The translations under genes and the position numbers were made by a program. From NCBI GenBank assembly GCA_965219165.1, contig CBDCMW010000002.1, positions 620,001 through 684,000 on the forward strand: 64,000 nucleotides of DNA, read 5' to 3'. Below, piece by piece: positions 1 through 8,493 of the stretch (its first letter is position 1; every line of letters starts with the position of its first letter). The stretch comes from Aldehydirespirator sp965219165 (GTDB lineage Bacteria; Actinomycetota; Acidimicrobiia; Acidimicrobiales; Aldehydirespiratoraceae). Under the pieces are notes generated by a model that saw only the letters and a program-made list of their open reading frames with translations, had not been told where the DNA came from and did no database searches.

Positions 1-746
1 TGCGGTTCGACATGAGCGAGTTCACATCGGAGCACGCCGGTGACCGGCTCGTGGGCGCACCGCCGGGTTATGTCGGATTCGAGGGCGGAGGGGAGCTCAC
101 CAATGCCGTCCGCGGCAAGCCTTACGCGCTGTTGTTGTTCGATGAGATCGAGAAGGCCCACCCCCGCATACTGGACAAGTTCCTGCAGCTTCTCGACGAC
201 GGACGACTGACCGACGGCCGGGGAACGACGGTCCACTTCTCCGACACGCTCGTCGTGTTCACCTCCAATCTGGGGATGACGCGGCCCGCTCGGGATGGAC
301 GGGGAGCAAGAGCCGCGACGGTGACCCCCGAGGACTCCTACGACGTGATCGAGGCCCGCGTCACCGAAGAGATACGCCGCCACTTCACCGAGGAGATCAA
401 CCGCCCCGAGTTCCTGAATCGTGTGGGCGACAACCTGGTCGTCTTCGACTACATCAGGCCGACCGTTGCGGCTGACATCGCCGATCTGATGCTCAGCAAC
501 ATCGCGGCCCGCGTCGAGGACTCGGCGGCGATCTCCGTCGAACTGTCCGCCGAGGCCCACGCTCAGTTGCACGAGCTCGCCACGGCCGACCTCTCCTTCG
601 GGGGCCGGGGCATCGGCAACGTCTTGGAGTCTCGCTTTGTCAACCCCCTGGCGCGGGCCCTCTTCGAGTACCAGGCCCCGGCGGGAAGCACCGTCGAAGT
701 CGCTCGAGTAGCCCCCGACGGCGTGCCCGAGGTGGTCTTGCGATGA
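1..746 (+). CDS. ClpB/Hsp100-type AAA+ ATPase, C-terminal part (5' end outside window)
   Basis: The reading frame is already open at the window edge (first full codon at position 3), so about 248 C-terminal residues are seen. They carry the second AAA+ module of a Clp/Hsp100 protein: pore-loop-like GAPPGYVGFEGGG, Walker B LLLFDEIEKAHP, sensor-1 TSNLG, an arginine-finger region NRPEFLNRVG and a sensor-2-like GGRGIGN. Family members unfold or remodel proteins with ATP. The stop overlaps the next start (ATGA at 743-746), so it is translationally coupled to the radical-SAM gene. The missing N-terminus would decide whether this is a housekeeping disaggregase or a dedicated remodeller; the neighbours suggest the latter (inference). 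Confidence 0.85.
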   Translation, partial: RFDMSEFTSEHAGDRLVGAPPGYVGFEGGGELTNAVRGKPYALLLFDEIEKAHPRILDKFLQLLDDGRLTDGRGTTVHFSDTLVVFTSNLGMTRPARDGRGARAATVTPEDSYDVIEARVTEEIRRHFTEEINRPEFLNRVGDNLVVFDYIRPTVAADIADLMLSNIAARVEDSAAISVELSAEAHAQLHELATADLSFGGRGIGNVLESRFVNPLARALFEYQAPAGSTVEVARVAPDGVPEVVLR

Positions 747-1405
747 CCCTGGTGGCCATCAACCGCCTTCACTGGCCCGTGACGGTCCTCGGCCCGGGGC
801 GGCGGGTGGGGATCTGGTTCCAGGGTTGTTCCATCGAATGCCCCGGATGTGTCTCCCGCGACACGTGGGCTGAGCCGGGTTCCGGCGACTACACCTCCGT
901 CGGCGATCTCGTTGGTCGCATCGACGCGCTTACGGGCGATGGTGCCGGCGGTTCGGTCGATGGCGTGACCGTGACCGGTGGCGAGCCCTTCGAGCAGGCC
1001 GAGGCACTTGAGGATCTGCTGCTGGCGCTGAGGGACTGGCTCGACTCCACGGGCGCGGCCTCAGCCGATCTGCTCGTGTACACCGGCTACGACGAGGCCG
1101 CGGCTCGCAGGCGCGGCCCGGGTGCGTTCGCCCGGGCAGACGCGGTGATCGCTGGTCCGTTCAGGGTGTCTGAGCCGGGAACTCACTGGTGGGGATCGGG
1201 GAATCAACGCCTGATCGTGCGCGACGAACGGATCGCCCACAGATACGAGACCGCGCTGCGAAGTGCCCGGGCCGAGGTGCAGGTCTCTGTAGAGGACGGC
1301 CGGGTGTTCATCATTGGCATCCCGCCAAGGCGCACTCTGGCGGAGGTCGAGTCCCGCCTTGCTGGCTCAGGTGTAAGGCTCGGGGGTGTCTCGTGGCGAC
1401 CGTGA
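743..1405 (+). CDS. Radical-SAM activase-like protein (NrdG/PflA-type 4Fe-4S)
   Basis: A 220-residue protein with the radical-SAM cysteine motif CSIECPGC (Cys29, Cys33, Cys36) preceded by GIWFQGC, and a VTGGEPF motif for SAM binding. Size and motifs fit the short NrdG/PflA-like activating enzymes that bind one 4Fe-4S cluster and cleave S-adenosylmethionine. No glycyl-radical enzyme is visible nearby, so a classical NrdG role is not supported. The gene overlaps the AAA+ gene by 4 bases and the FHA gene by 13 bases, so it belongs to this operon. The substrate is unknown. Confidence 0.8.
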   Translation: MTLVAINRLHWPVTVLGPGRRVGIWFQGCSIECPGCVSRDTWAEPGSGDYTSVGDLVGRIDALTGDGAGGSVDGVTVTGGEPFEQAEALEDLLLALRDWLDSTGAASADLLVYTGYDEAAARRRGPGAFARADAVIAGPFRVSEPGTHWWGSGNQRLIVRDERIAHRYETALRSARAEVQVSVEDGRVFIIGIPPRRTLAEVESRLAGSGVRLGGVSWRP

Positions 1406-2016
1406 CCTGCCTCGGCGCGGGTTGCGGCCTGGAGTTGGGGCCGGCGGATCTGCTGTGCCCGAGTTGCGGGAGCCCCAGGCCCCGGTCGTCGCTGCTCGCC
1501 TCCGCTCGGGCGCAGGGGGGCGATCCCGACGATCCGGGGCGGGCCGACGTACCGCGTACGCCTTCCGGGTCGACTCCGGCCGATATTCCGGAGTCGGGGT
1601 CCCCTGCCGGCATGTGCGACCACCGCGATAGCCCACGCGGAGCCTTGACCTGCCCGACATGCGGCGACCCGATCGCGGCTGCTGGGTCGTCGGGACGGCA
1701 CGCATCGCCGAAGTTCCGGCTCGTGATGCCCTGGGGTGAACATGTGCTCGAATCGGCGCAGACTGAGGTGGGGCGGGACGTCGGGCCTTTCGCGCCCGAT
1801 CTCAAGGGTCACATGACCGTCTCCCGGCGCCATGCCTCCCTGCGCGTGACCAGTTCGGGTCGCCTCCATGTGATCGACCATGGATCGGCCAACGGCACTT
1901 TCAAGAACGAGACCCGGATCGAGCCCAACGTCCCTGTCGAGTTGCGCCGTGGCGACACGGTGGGCTTCTCGTCCAGGCTGAGCTTCACCGTGCTGGAGAC
2001 CGGCGGCGAGCCGTGA
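1393..2016 (+). CDS. Zinc-ribbon plus FHA domain protein
   Basis: Started at the GTG at 1393, which overlaps the previous stop; a GTG at 1402 is an alternative. The N-terminus has a zinc-ribbon-like pattern (Cys6, Cys11, CPSC at 22-25) and a second cysteine cluster ending CPTC follows. The last 95 residues or so are an FHA domain, with a GRDVG strand, SRRHA, and D-GSANGTF-N, the signature of phosphothreonine-peptide binding. FHA proteins commonly read out a Ser/Thr kinase, and a kinase and phosphatase follow immediately, so this is probably the phospho-reader of the operon (inference). Confidence 0.85.
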   Translation: MATVTCLGAGCGLELGPADLLCPSCGSPRPRSSLLASARAQGGDPDDPGRADVPRTPSGSTPADIPESGSPAGMCDHRDSPRGALTCPTCGDPIAAAGSSGRHASPKFRLVMPWGEHVLESAQTEVGRDVGPFAPDLKGHMTVSRRHASLRVTSSGRLHVIDHGSANGTFKNETRIEPNVPVELRRGDTVGFSSRLSFTVLETGGEP

Positions 2017-2726
2017 GAGTGGCGGCTCTCACCCATCCCGGGCGCCATCGAGCCGCAAACGAGGACAGGGTCGTGATCAACGGCGTGGTGCTGGCCAGCG
2101 GCAGTTCCGAGCCGGTCGAGTTCGGTGTCGGTCCGAACGTGTTGGTGGCCGTCATAGACGGAATGGGCGGCCATCCGGCTGGGGGAGTCGCCGCGGCCAT
2201 TGCTGCCGACGTCGTGGCGTCGGGCCACCGCCGACTCGACTCGGCCTCCGACGTGAGGGCACTCGTGCTGGAGGCCAACGACGAGATCTACGCCATGATG
2301 GGCCGGGTTCCGGGGCTTGCCGGCATGGGTGCGACGATCGCGGGGGTGGCTGCCATCCCAGATGAGCTCGTCATTTTCAACGTGGGTGACGCCCGCGTGT
2401 ACCTGCAGGCCAGCGGGTATTTGATCCAGGCCAGCATCGATGACTGCCGCCCCGGTGCGGCTCCCGGGGCAATTACTCAATCGCTGGGGGGACGTCCATC
2501 CCACACGGCTGTGGACGTGCATCTCAGCCGCGAGCCGCGCCAGGGCGGGAGGATCCTCGTGGCGAGCGACGGACTCTTTGCCCGCGGCCACCATGAGGAC
2601 TTGGCATCCGCGATGAGCCAGCCCTTCGCCGCCGCCACCAACGCGCTCTTGAGGTCAGCGTTCGATGGGGGAGGTAATGACAACGTATCGATAGCGCTGC
2701 TCGAACTCGCCAGTGACGACCCATGA
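2013..2726 (+). CDS. PP2C-family Ser/Thr protein phosphatase
   Basis: A 237-residue PP2C catalytic domain with the metal-binding motifs in order: ANEDR near the N-terminus, VIDGMGGHPAGG, a GMGATI strand, NVGDARVYL, SDGLF and GNDN near the C-terminus. It should remove phosphate from Ser/Thr residues using two metal ions. It starts at a GTG overlapping the FHA stop (GTGA) and ends in an ATGA overlap with the kinase gene. This makes a writer/eraser/reader set and suggests that it counteracts the neighbouring kinase. Confidence 0.9.
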   Translation: MRVAALTHPGRHRAANEDRVVINGVVLASGSSEPVEFGVGPNVLVAVIDGMGGHPAGGVAAAIAADVVASGHRRLDSASDVRALVLEANDEIYAMMGRVPGLAGMGATIAGVAAIPDELVIFNVGDARVYLQASGYLIQASIDDCRPGAAPGAITQSLGGRPSHTAVDVHLSREPRQGGRILVASDGLFARGHHEDLASAMSQPFAAATNALLRSAFDGGGNDNVSIALLELASDDP

Positions 2727-5311
2727 GCGAGACCCATGAGCCTCAGGACTCCCAATCGCATGAGGATGCTGGCGGTAGTGCGCCTACGCATCGTGAGGAT
2801 GCTGGCGGTAGTGCGCCTACGCATCGTGAGGATGCTGGCGGTAGTGCGCCTACGCATCGTGAGGACGGCACGTCCGGCGGATCGGCCACCGTGCGGGAAG
2901 AGGCGGTCCGGCACGCGCCGCCCGGGTCGCTCCAGTTGCCTGACGAGCTCCAGGACCGGTATCGCTTCGTCCGTCAGAGCGCGCAGGTTGGCGCGGAAGG
3001 AACGCTGTTCGATGTCGCCGAGGTCAACACGGGAACGGCCCGCGTGCTCAAGCTGTATCACGGCCACGTCAGCCTGCGGGCCGAGGCGCTGCGGCGCATC
3101 CAGGCCGTTGACGCCGCCCACACAGTGGAGCTGATCGAGTTCGGTCAGCTGGCCGACGGACGCTGGTACGAGGTCCAGGAACGCATCGATGGCGGCGACC
3201 TAGTGGCATACCGCGGCCGGATGGGAGGTTCGTTGGCCCCCGACCAGCTTCGTGACGTGGTCGCCGAGCTCTCAGGCGCGATTGCCGCGTTCCACGAAGC
3301 CGGGCTGGCGCATCACGACATCAAGCCGGAGAACGTCCTCGTGCGGGCCGTCGATCCTCTGGATCTGGTGCTCAGCGATTTTGGACTCGCAGTCGTCGCC
3401 GGGAACAGGACCTACTACGCCACCAACCGGAACGCGACCATCGCGTACCAGGCTCCCGAGACGATGCGCCAGGTCGGGGGTGAGCCTCGGGATTATTGGG
3501 CGCTGGGACTGACGATCGCCATACTGGCGACCGGAGAAGTGCCCTATGCCAGCATCAATGACCACGGGATACTGGATCAGCATCACAATCGGGTCCCGCC
3601 GCCCATCATCGAGTCCATGCCGGAGGGGCGCGTCAAGCAGCTCTGCCGCGGGCTGACTCGCTACAACCCCGGTACACGCTGGACGAGCCACGAGATCGAC
3701 GGTTGGCTGAACGGCGCCGATCCCGACATAGCTCCCGAGAGCACATCCGAGTTGGTGGCGGCCAAGCGGGTCGTGCAGTTCAACCAGGGGGTGTTCTCAG
3801 ACGAGGCCGATCTCACCGACGAGATGGTGAGATGCTGGTCGCTGACGGCGCAGACGATCGCGGTCGAGAGTCGCAGAGCCCCGTTCATGGATGAGCTGAT
3901 CCTGGCTATGGGCTCGGAGTCCCTCGCCCGACTCGCCGACCAGTGGGTCGTCGCGCCTCCGGCGCGCGACCAGATTGACGCCGCCATCGTCGAGCTCGTG
4001 CTGATGCTCGACCCGTCTCAGGAAGCACAGTTCCGGGGCCGCCGACTCACCCGCGACCTCATCGCAGCGGCAGCCATCAGCGGTTCCGACGAAGATGGCG
4101 GCTTCGTGCTGGAACTGCACAATCGCAACATCCTGGCCGCATGGGGCCGGAGTCCCCGCTACAGCGATCTCGCCGACATCGCCGACCGGTGGCGTGAGAC
4201 CATGCAAAGGGCTGAGGAGATCAGCACCGAGGTCGGCAGCAAGGGAGCCCGAGCGCCGGAAACGGATGACTGGGCCGTGCCCCTACTGGCGATCAGCGCC
4301 CGGGAGGAGTTGATCGAGGACTGGACGCAACAGCGTGGTGGCTCACGCCTGGAGGGCGAGTTCGTGCCCGAGTGGCATGAGGAACTCGTCGAGGGCGACG
4401 ACCCCGTCGACGCGATCGCGGCGGTGCTCCTGGCGGGGGAGGCTCAGCGCATCCAGCGCCGAGATCAGCAGGCCGCTCGAAAGGCCAAGAACGCCGCCAA
4501 GGAGAGGCGCCGGGAGAAGCTGTATCGAAGTCTGCTACGGCTGTTGGCGTGGCTGGCGGCACTAGCGCTGCTTGGCGGCCCGGCGCTGGAATGGGCAGCT
4601 GCGGCTCAATTCGATGGCGGCCTGCCGCCCGGTGCCCTGCTTCTGCGGGGGCAAGTCCCCCTGGTGATGCTGACCCTGGCGCTCTTGAGTCAAGCGCACT
4701 TCTCCACCATCTCTCGCCGCCAAGCCGAGGCTATGAGCCTTGTCGCCTTGGCGTCGATCGGGTACTGGGTCCTGTCTCGCGACGACAGCGTCCTCAGCGT
4801 CGAGCTGGGTACGGGGGTGGAGCAACTGCTGGCTCTGGCGGAGACCTCGTATGGGGTCGCTGCGGCCGTGTCGGTCATCTGGTCGGCCGTGTCATTGGCG
4901 TACCGCCGCAACGAGGATCCCCTGAGCGACGAACTGATCGCAACGCTTCGCGGGCGCGACCGCAGCAACATCGAGGGGATCGCCTGGTTCACGCTGACAT
5001 GCGTTGTGCCGGTCTGCGCAGGCCTGCTGCTCCTGCTCGCACCCGCCGGCGAGGGCATCCCCCCGGAGGAATTCGGCCGCCTGTTCGAGGCGTCCCCGTG
5101 GGATGTGGGGTGGGCGGCGCTGGCAGGCGGGGTCTGGCTGCCGCTAACCGCCGGAGGCTTCGGGCTGCTATCCCGCGGCAGATGGCAGCACCGGCGGGCC
5201 GGCACCATCTGGGCGCTCGCGCTCCTCGCGTCGGGCACCATCGCCTGGTTCGTGGGCCAGGCAATTTCCGACAGCCGGATCGACGCTGCCCGCGCGTTGT
5301 TGACCTCATAG
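2723..5311 (+). CDS. Membrane-anchored Ser/Thr protein kinase with N-terminal tandem repeat
   Basis: An 862-residue protein. Residues 14-46 are three identical 11-residue repeats (EDAGGSAPTHR). The kinase domain spans about 75-340, with a Lys in VLKLY (Lys110), the catalytic loop HHDIKPEN (Asp199), DFG (Asp219) and a substrate-recognition motif APE. The HRD motif is HHD, so this is not an RD kinase. A long middle region follows, then a basic, probably helical stretch, and from about residue 600 some six to seven hydrophobic segments that should anchor it in the membrane. It is the last gene of the operon; the next gene is on the other strand. Confidence 0.88.
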   Translation: MSETHEPQDSQSHEDAGGSAPTHREDAGGSAPTHREDAGGSAPTHREDGTSGGSATVREEAVRHAPPGSLQLPDELQDRYRFVRQSAQVGAEGTLFDVAEVNTGTARVLKLYHGHVSLRAEALRRIQAVDAAHTVELIEFGQLADGRWYEVQERIDGGDLVAYRGRMGGSLAPDQLRDVVAELSGAIAAFHEAGLAHHDIKPENVLVRAVDPLDLVLSDFGLAVVAGNRTYYATNRNATIAYQAPETMRQVGGEPRDYWALGLTIAILATGEVPYASINDHGILDQHHNRVPPPIIESMPEGRVKQLCRGLTRYNPGTRWTSHEIDGWLNGADPDIAPESTSELVAAKRVVQFNQGVFSDEADLTDEMVRCWSLTAQTIAVESRRAPFMDELILAMGSESLARLADQWVVAPPARDQIDAAIVELVLMLDPSQEAQFRGRRLTRDLIAAAAISGSDEDGGFVLELHNRNILAAWGRSPRYSDLADIADRWRETMQRAEEISTEVGSKGARAPETDDWAVPLLAISAREELIEDWTQQRGGSRLEGEFVPEWHEELVEGDDPVDAIAAVLLAGEAQRIQRRDQQAARKAKNAAKERRREKLYRSLLRLLAWLAALALLGGPALEWAAAAQFDGGLPPGALLLRGQVPLVMLTLALLSQAHFSTISRRQAEAMSLVALASIGYWVLSRDDSVLSVELGTGVEQLLALAETSYGVAAAVSVIWSAVSLAYRRNEDPLSDELIATLRGRDRSNIEGIAWFTLTCVVPVCAGLLLLLAPAGEGIPPEEFGRLFEASPWDVGWAALAGGVWLPLTAGGFGLLSRGRWQHRRAGTIWALALLASGTIAWFVGQAISDSRIDAARALLTS
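2762..2860 (+). repeat. Three perfect 33-bp tandem repeats in the kinase coding region
   Basis: Three identical 33-bp units occur head to tail inside the kinase gene, each adding 11 residues. The unit length is a multiple of three, so copy number can change without a frameshift. The repeated peptide is hydrophilic and lies before the kinase domain, probably as a flexible linker. Confidence 0.95.
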
Positions 5312-5342
5312 GCGCACACCGTTGCGGCAGCAACGGGACGAG

Positions 5343-6182
5343 CTAGCTCGACTCAGTACCGGGCCGGCTTCCGGCGATGGCCGCGATCACCAGGCCGATG
5401 CCGAGCAGCTCCTGACCGCTCGGCACTTGGGTCAGGGCGGCCAGCCCCACGACGGTGGCGGTGACGGGCAGCAGCGCCTGCAGCACAGCGAAGCGGTGCG
5501 GGTCGACTCGACGCATGACCGCCTGGTCGATCCGGTAGGGGATCACGTTGGACAGCAGGCCCGTGGCCAGCCCGAGGACGAGCACCAGCGGGGAGTCCAG
5601 CGCTCCGCCGACCGCAGCCGCGCCGAAGGGGCTGATGGCTACCGCGCCGACCAGCATCCCCAGGCCCAGACCGTCCACCGAGGCCGGGCTGCGGGCCACC
5701 CGATGGCCCAGCAGGATGTAGCCGGCCCAGAACGCCCCGGCCAGCAGCGCGAACGCCACCCCTCGGGCGGTCCCCTCGGATTCCACCCCGGCCAGAACGA
5801 CCACTCCCGACACGGCCAGCACTAGCGCTCCCGCCGACCGCAGGGTGCGGGCCCCGGCCGCGGCCACCACGACCGGGCCTATGAACTCGATGGCCACCGC
5901 GTTGCCGAGCGGCAGCCTGTCCATGGCCAGGTAGAAGCAGAGGTTCATCGCGGCCAGCGACACGCCGAAGGCCGCGGCCCGGGCCAGGTCGCGGGCCTGC
6001 CAGCGTCGCCGCCAGGATCGTCGCAGCGCCACGATCATCGCAGCCGCACCCAGCACCCTCAACAGCGCCACCCCGCCCGGGGCCAGCTCGTCGAACAGCG
6101 TCGCCGCCACCGCCGCGCCCAGGTACTGCGACACCGCGCCGGCCATGAACAGCGCCTCCGGCGGAGACGTTCGACCGCGCAT
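5343..6182 (-). CDS. EamA/RhtA-type drug/metabolite transporter
   Basis: A 279-residue, strongly hydrophobic protein with about ten predicted membrane segments in two internally similar halves, the layout of EamA permeases. Segments such as NAVAIEFIGPVVVAA and the terminal region resemble RhtA-like exporters of amino acids or small metabolites. It is convergent with the kinase gene and starts 24 bp from the divergent flavin-reductase gene at 6207, so the two probably share a promoter region. The substrate cannot be read from the sequence. Confidence 0.8.
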   Translation of the reverse strand: MRGRTSPPEALFMAGAVSQYLGAAVAATLFDELAPGGVALLRVLGAAAMIVALRRSWRRRWQARDLARAAAFGVSLAAMNLCFYLAMDRLPLGNAVAIEFIGPVVVAAAGARTLRSAGALVLAVSGVVVLAGVESEGTARGVAFALLAGAFWAGYILLGHRVARSPASVDGLGLGMLVGAVAISPFGAAAVGGALDSPLVLVLGLATGLLSNVIPYRIDQAVMRRVDPHRFAVLQALLPVTATVVGLAALTQVPSGQELLGIGLVIAAIAGSRPGTESS

Positions 6183-6206
6183 CAGGCCCCCCGATAGGGT
6201 GTCGCC

Positions 6207-6704
6207 ATGGCCCTCGACGACCAGCTTGTGAACCGGCTCACCTGGAAGATCCCCAATGCGCTGGCCCTCATCGGCTCGCGCTCAGGCGACGAGCGCAACG
6301 CCATGACTGCGAGTTGGATCACGCAGCTGTCGATGGAGCCGGTCCTCATAGGGGTCGGCGTAGAAAATACGGCGGTCACGCATCGGCTCATCTCGCAGGG
6401 GGGATCGTTCACCGTCAACCTCTGGAACGCGGAGGACACCCGGGTGTTCGTCAAGTTCTCCAAGCCTGCCGCCTACGCGGACGGAACCCTCAACGGCCGG
6501 GCCGTCCACGAGGCGGCCACGGGCGCGCCCGTGTTCGAGGAGGCCATCGCCTGGATGGACTGCGAGGTGCGCCACGCCTTCGACCTGGGCACCCACACCC
6601 TGTTCGTGGGCGAGCTCGTCGACGGCGTCATCCACACCGATGAGGCCCGCTCCGCGTCCATGAGCGACACCCGCATGAAGTACGGAGGCGTCAAGCGCCA
6701 CTGA
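6207..6704 (+). CDS. Flavin reductase-like FMN-binding protein
   Basis: A 165-residue single-domain protein matching the flavin-reductase-like (split-barrel) family: the N-terminal ALIGSRSGDERNAMTASWITQLSMEP region with the conserved NAMTAS stretch, then GGSFTVN, and a terminal TLFVGELVDG strand. Members bind FMN and either reduce free flavin for partner monooxygenases or act as small oxidoreductases. An HpaB-like hydroxylase that would need reduced flavin lies at 10423, but the two genes are not in one transcript, so partnership is only a possibility. Confidence 0.8.
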   Translation: MALDDQLVNRLTWKIPNALALIGSRSGDERNAMTASWITQLSMEPVLIGVGVENTAVTHRLISQGGSFTVNLWNAEDTRVFVKFSKPAAYADGTLNGRAVHEAATGAPVFEEAIAWMDCEVRHAFDLGTHTLFVGELVDGVIHTDEARSASMSDTRMKYGGVKRH

Positions 6705-6707
6705 CCG

Positions 6708-6787
6708 GGCCACGGCCCGCTGGACGGCTGCCCCGGATGCTGCCGGCCACGGCCCGCTGGACGGCTGCCCCGGATGCTGCCGGCCAC
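6708..6787 (+). repeat. 37-bp direct tandem repeat (about 2.2 copies)
   Basis: Two 37-bp copies (6708-6744 and 6745-6781) and the first bases of a third lie just after the flavin-reductase stop codon. The unit is GC-rich (it contains GCCCGCTGGACGGCTGCC) and does not look like coding sequence. It ends shortly before the abrupt change to AT-rich sequence at about 6840. Confidence 0.9.
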
Positions 6788-6852
6788 AGGCGAATCCGTC
6801 GCGGCTTGCCCGGCCTCGCCCGCTTGCGGCGCGCCGTCATCATGCTGTATTA

Positions 6853-6959
6853 CTCAAGAATGTAAACAATCACGAGCTAACTGCACATCTGTTGTGACAT
6901 TCGAGCCAGTAAGTCTCAAAAATGTAAAGTGGTCTCTCTTACAAGCCGATAATGTAAAG
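6853..6959 (+). promoter_or_regulatory. AT-rich promoter region with three AATGTAAA boxes upstream of the Fic gene
   Basis: The 120 bp before the Fic gene are far more AT-rich than their surroundings. The octamer AATGTAAA occurs three times in the same orientation, at 6859, 6921 and 6951; the first two share the longer form CTCAARAATGTAAA. The last box ends 2 bp before the ATG, so binding there would block initiation. The downstream protein has an AbiEi-like winged-helix N-terminus, so these are candidate sites for autoregulation (inference). Confidence 0.55.
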
Positions 6960-6961
6960 GC

Positions 6962-8482
6962 ATGGACCGAACGCGGCGCGCCCCAACCACGCCGTGGCCG
7001 ACCGGAGCTAGGTCGGCGTTCTTCGACGATGTCGCCTCGCGTCCAGTGCTCGCCCGGGCTATCAAGGACGGCCGGATTCGCCGGCTGGCCCCGCGGGTCT
7101 ACACCGCCGACCTAGCAAGCCCTCCTGAGGAGATCATCGGCGAGAATCGTTGGCGAGTCCTCGCCAGGGTTCTGCCTGGGGCAGTCATAGCGGACCGGTC
7201 CGCGGCAGAGGACGGCCGCGTCGTCTCGGACCGGCTCTTCGTAGTCTCGGACCTGTCCCGCAAGTCGATCCGACTGCCTGGACTAGAGATACGGGTGCGG
7301 CCGGGCAAGCCCGTCGAAGCTCCTGTGCCCGATCTGCCGTGGCCCGACGGGCTGAGAATGTCGAGTCCGGCGCGGACTCTGCTCGACAACCTCGTCGAGT
7401 CGCGGAGCCGTGGCGGGAACGCGGCCCGCACCCTCAACCTGGCGGAGCTCGAGGACTGGCTGGCCCGCAAGGCTCTCGCCTGGGGCGCTAACCGCCTCGA
7501 AAGGCTGCGCCTCGACGCCATCTCACTGGCTGAGGCAATGGGCGTGGAGGACCGGCTCCATGCGGTCGAGCGACTGTTCGACCAGGTGTCGGGACGGGCA
7601 CAGCCCAGGCCCGGGGCTGGACAGCTGCTGTTGGCCCTGACCGAGGGCCGGGCCTGGGACGAGCGCCGGATGGCCATGTTCGACCGCGCCGCTCGTGATA
7701 TGGGCCGTCTCACCTCCACTGGAGTACCGGACTGGCTGCCTCCGCCGGCATCGCCGGGCGAGTTGCCGTTCTACGAGAGCTACTTCTCCAACTACATCGA
7801 GGGCACCGAGTTCACCATCGACGAGGCCCGGCGCATCGTCGAGACACAGGAGCCGCCAGCGGCCCGACCCGCTGACGGGCACGACATCCTCGGCACCCAC
7901 CGCTGTGTCTCGGATCCCGTGGGTCGGAGCACTACCTCCGAAGATCCCGACGACCTGATCGGCTACCTGGCGGATCGCCACCGGACGATTCTCGCTGGTC
8001 GCCCCGAGAGCCGTCCTGGATGCTGGAAGGCCACAGCGAACCGCGTCGGCGCGTACGACTTCGTCGAGCCGGCACTGGTGGAGGGCACTCTCCGTAAGGG
8101 ACTCGGACTCCTTGAGGCGCTCCCGCCCGGCATCGTTCGGGCTCTGTACGTGATGTTCGTCGTGTCGGAGGTGCATCCCTTCGCTGACGGCAACGGACGC
8201 GTCGCGCGCGTCATGATGAACGCGGAGCTGTCGGCCGCGGACGCATCGCGCATCGTCATCCCGAGCGTGTACCGAAGCGAGTACGTCTCCGGCCTGCGGC
8301 GGGCTTCGTTGGGCGATGGGGACGTCGACGGGCTCGTCCGGGTCATGGCCCACGCCTGGCGGTGGACTGCGGCCATGCCATGGGCCGATCGAGCCGCCGT
8401 AGAGGGCCAGCTCGAAGCCACCAATGCTCTCCTGGATCCCCCTGCGGCCGAGATCCTTGGCCTCCGCTTGGAGCTGCCGTGA
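6962..8482 (+). CDS. AbiEi-like N-terminal domain fused to a Fic AMP-transferase domain
   Basis: A 506-residue protein. Residues about 15-190 resemble AbiEi-type antitoxin/regulator proteins (winged-helix start with AIKDGRIRRLAPRVYTAD, then the SSPARTLLDNL region). The C-terminal part is a Fic domain with the complete catalytic motif HPFADGNGRVAR (405-416). A class-II-type inhibitory motif SNYIEG (276-281, matching S/TxxxEG/N) precedes the Fic core, so the enzyme is probably autoinhibited. Fic proteins transfer AMP or similar groups to target proteins. No free antitoxin gene is adjacent; the N-terminal domain may act as regulator or antitoxin. The start is the first ATG after the AT-rich promoter. 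Confidence 0.85.
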   Translation: MDRTRRAPTTPWPTGARSAFFDDVASRPVLARAIKDGRIRRLAPRVYTADLASPPEEIIGENRWRVLARVLPGAVIADRSAAEDGRVVSDRLFVVSDLSRKSIRLPGLEIRVRPGKPVEAPVPDLPWPDGLRMSSPARTLLDNLVESRSRGGNAARTLNLAELEDWLARKALAWGANRLERLRLDAISLAEAMGVEDRLHAVERLFDQVSGRAQPRPGAGQLLLALTEGRAWDERRMAMFDRAARDMGRLTSTGVPDWLPPPASPGELPFYESYFSNYIEGTEFTIDEARRIVETQEPPAARPADGHDILGTHRCVSDPVGRSTTSEDPDDLIGYLADRHRTILAGRPESRPGCWKATANRVGAYDFVEPALVEGTLRKGLGLLEALPPGIVRALYVMFVVSEVHPFADGNGRVARVMMNAELSAADASRIVIPSVYRSEYVSGLRRASLGDGDVDGLVRVMAHAWRWTAAMPWADRAAVEGQLEATNALLDPPAAEILGLRLELP

Positions 8483-8493
8483 CCGTGCCGGGC

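Noticed and set aside
1..5311. Type VI secretion system locus
   Set aside because: Kinase, phosphatase, FHA and Clp-type ATPase are present, but no sheath, tube, baseplate or membrane-complex gene is visible and a radical-SAM gene is included.
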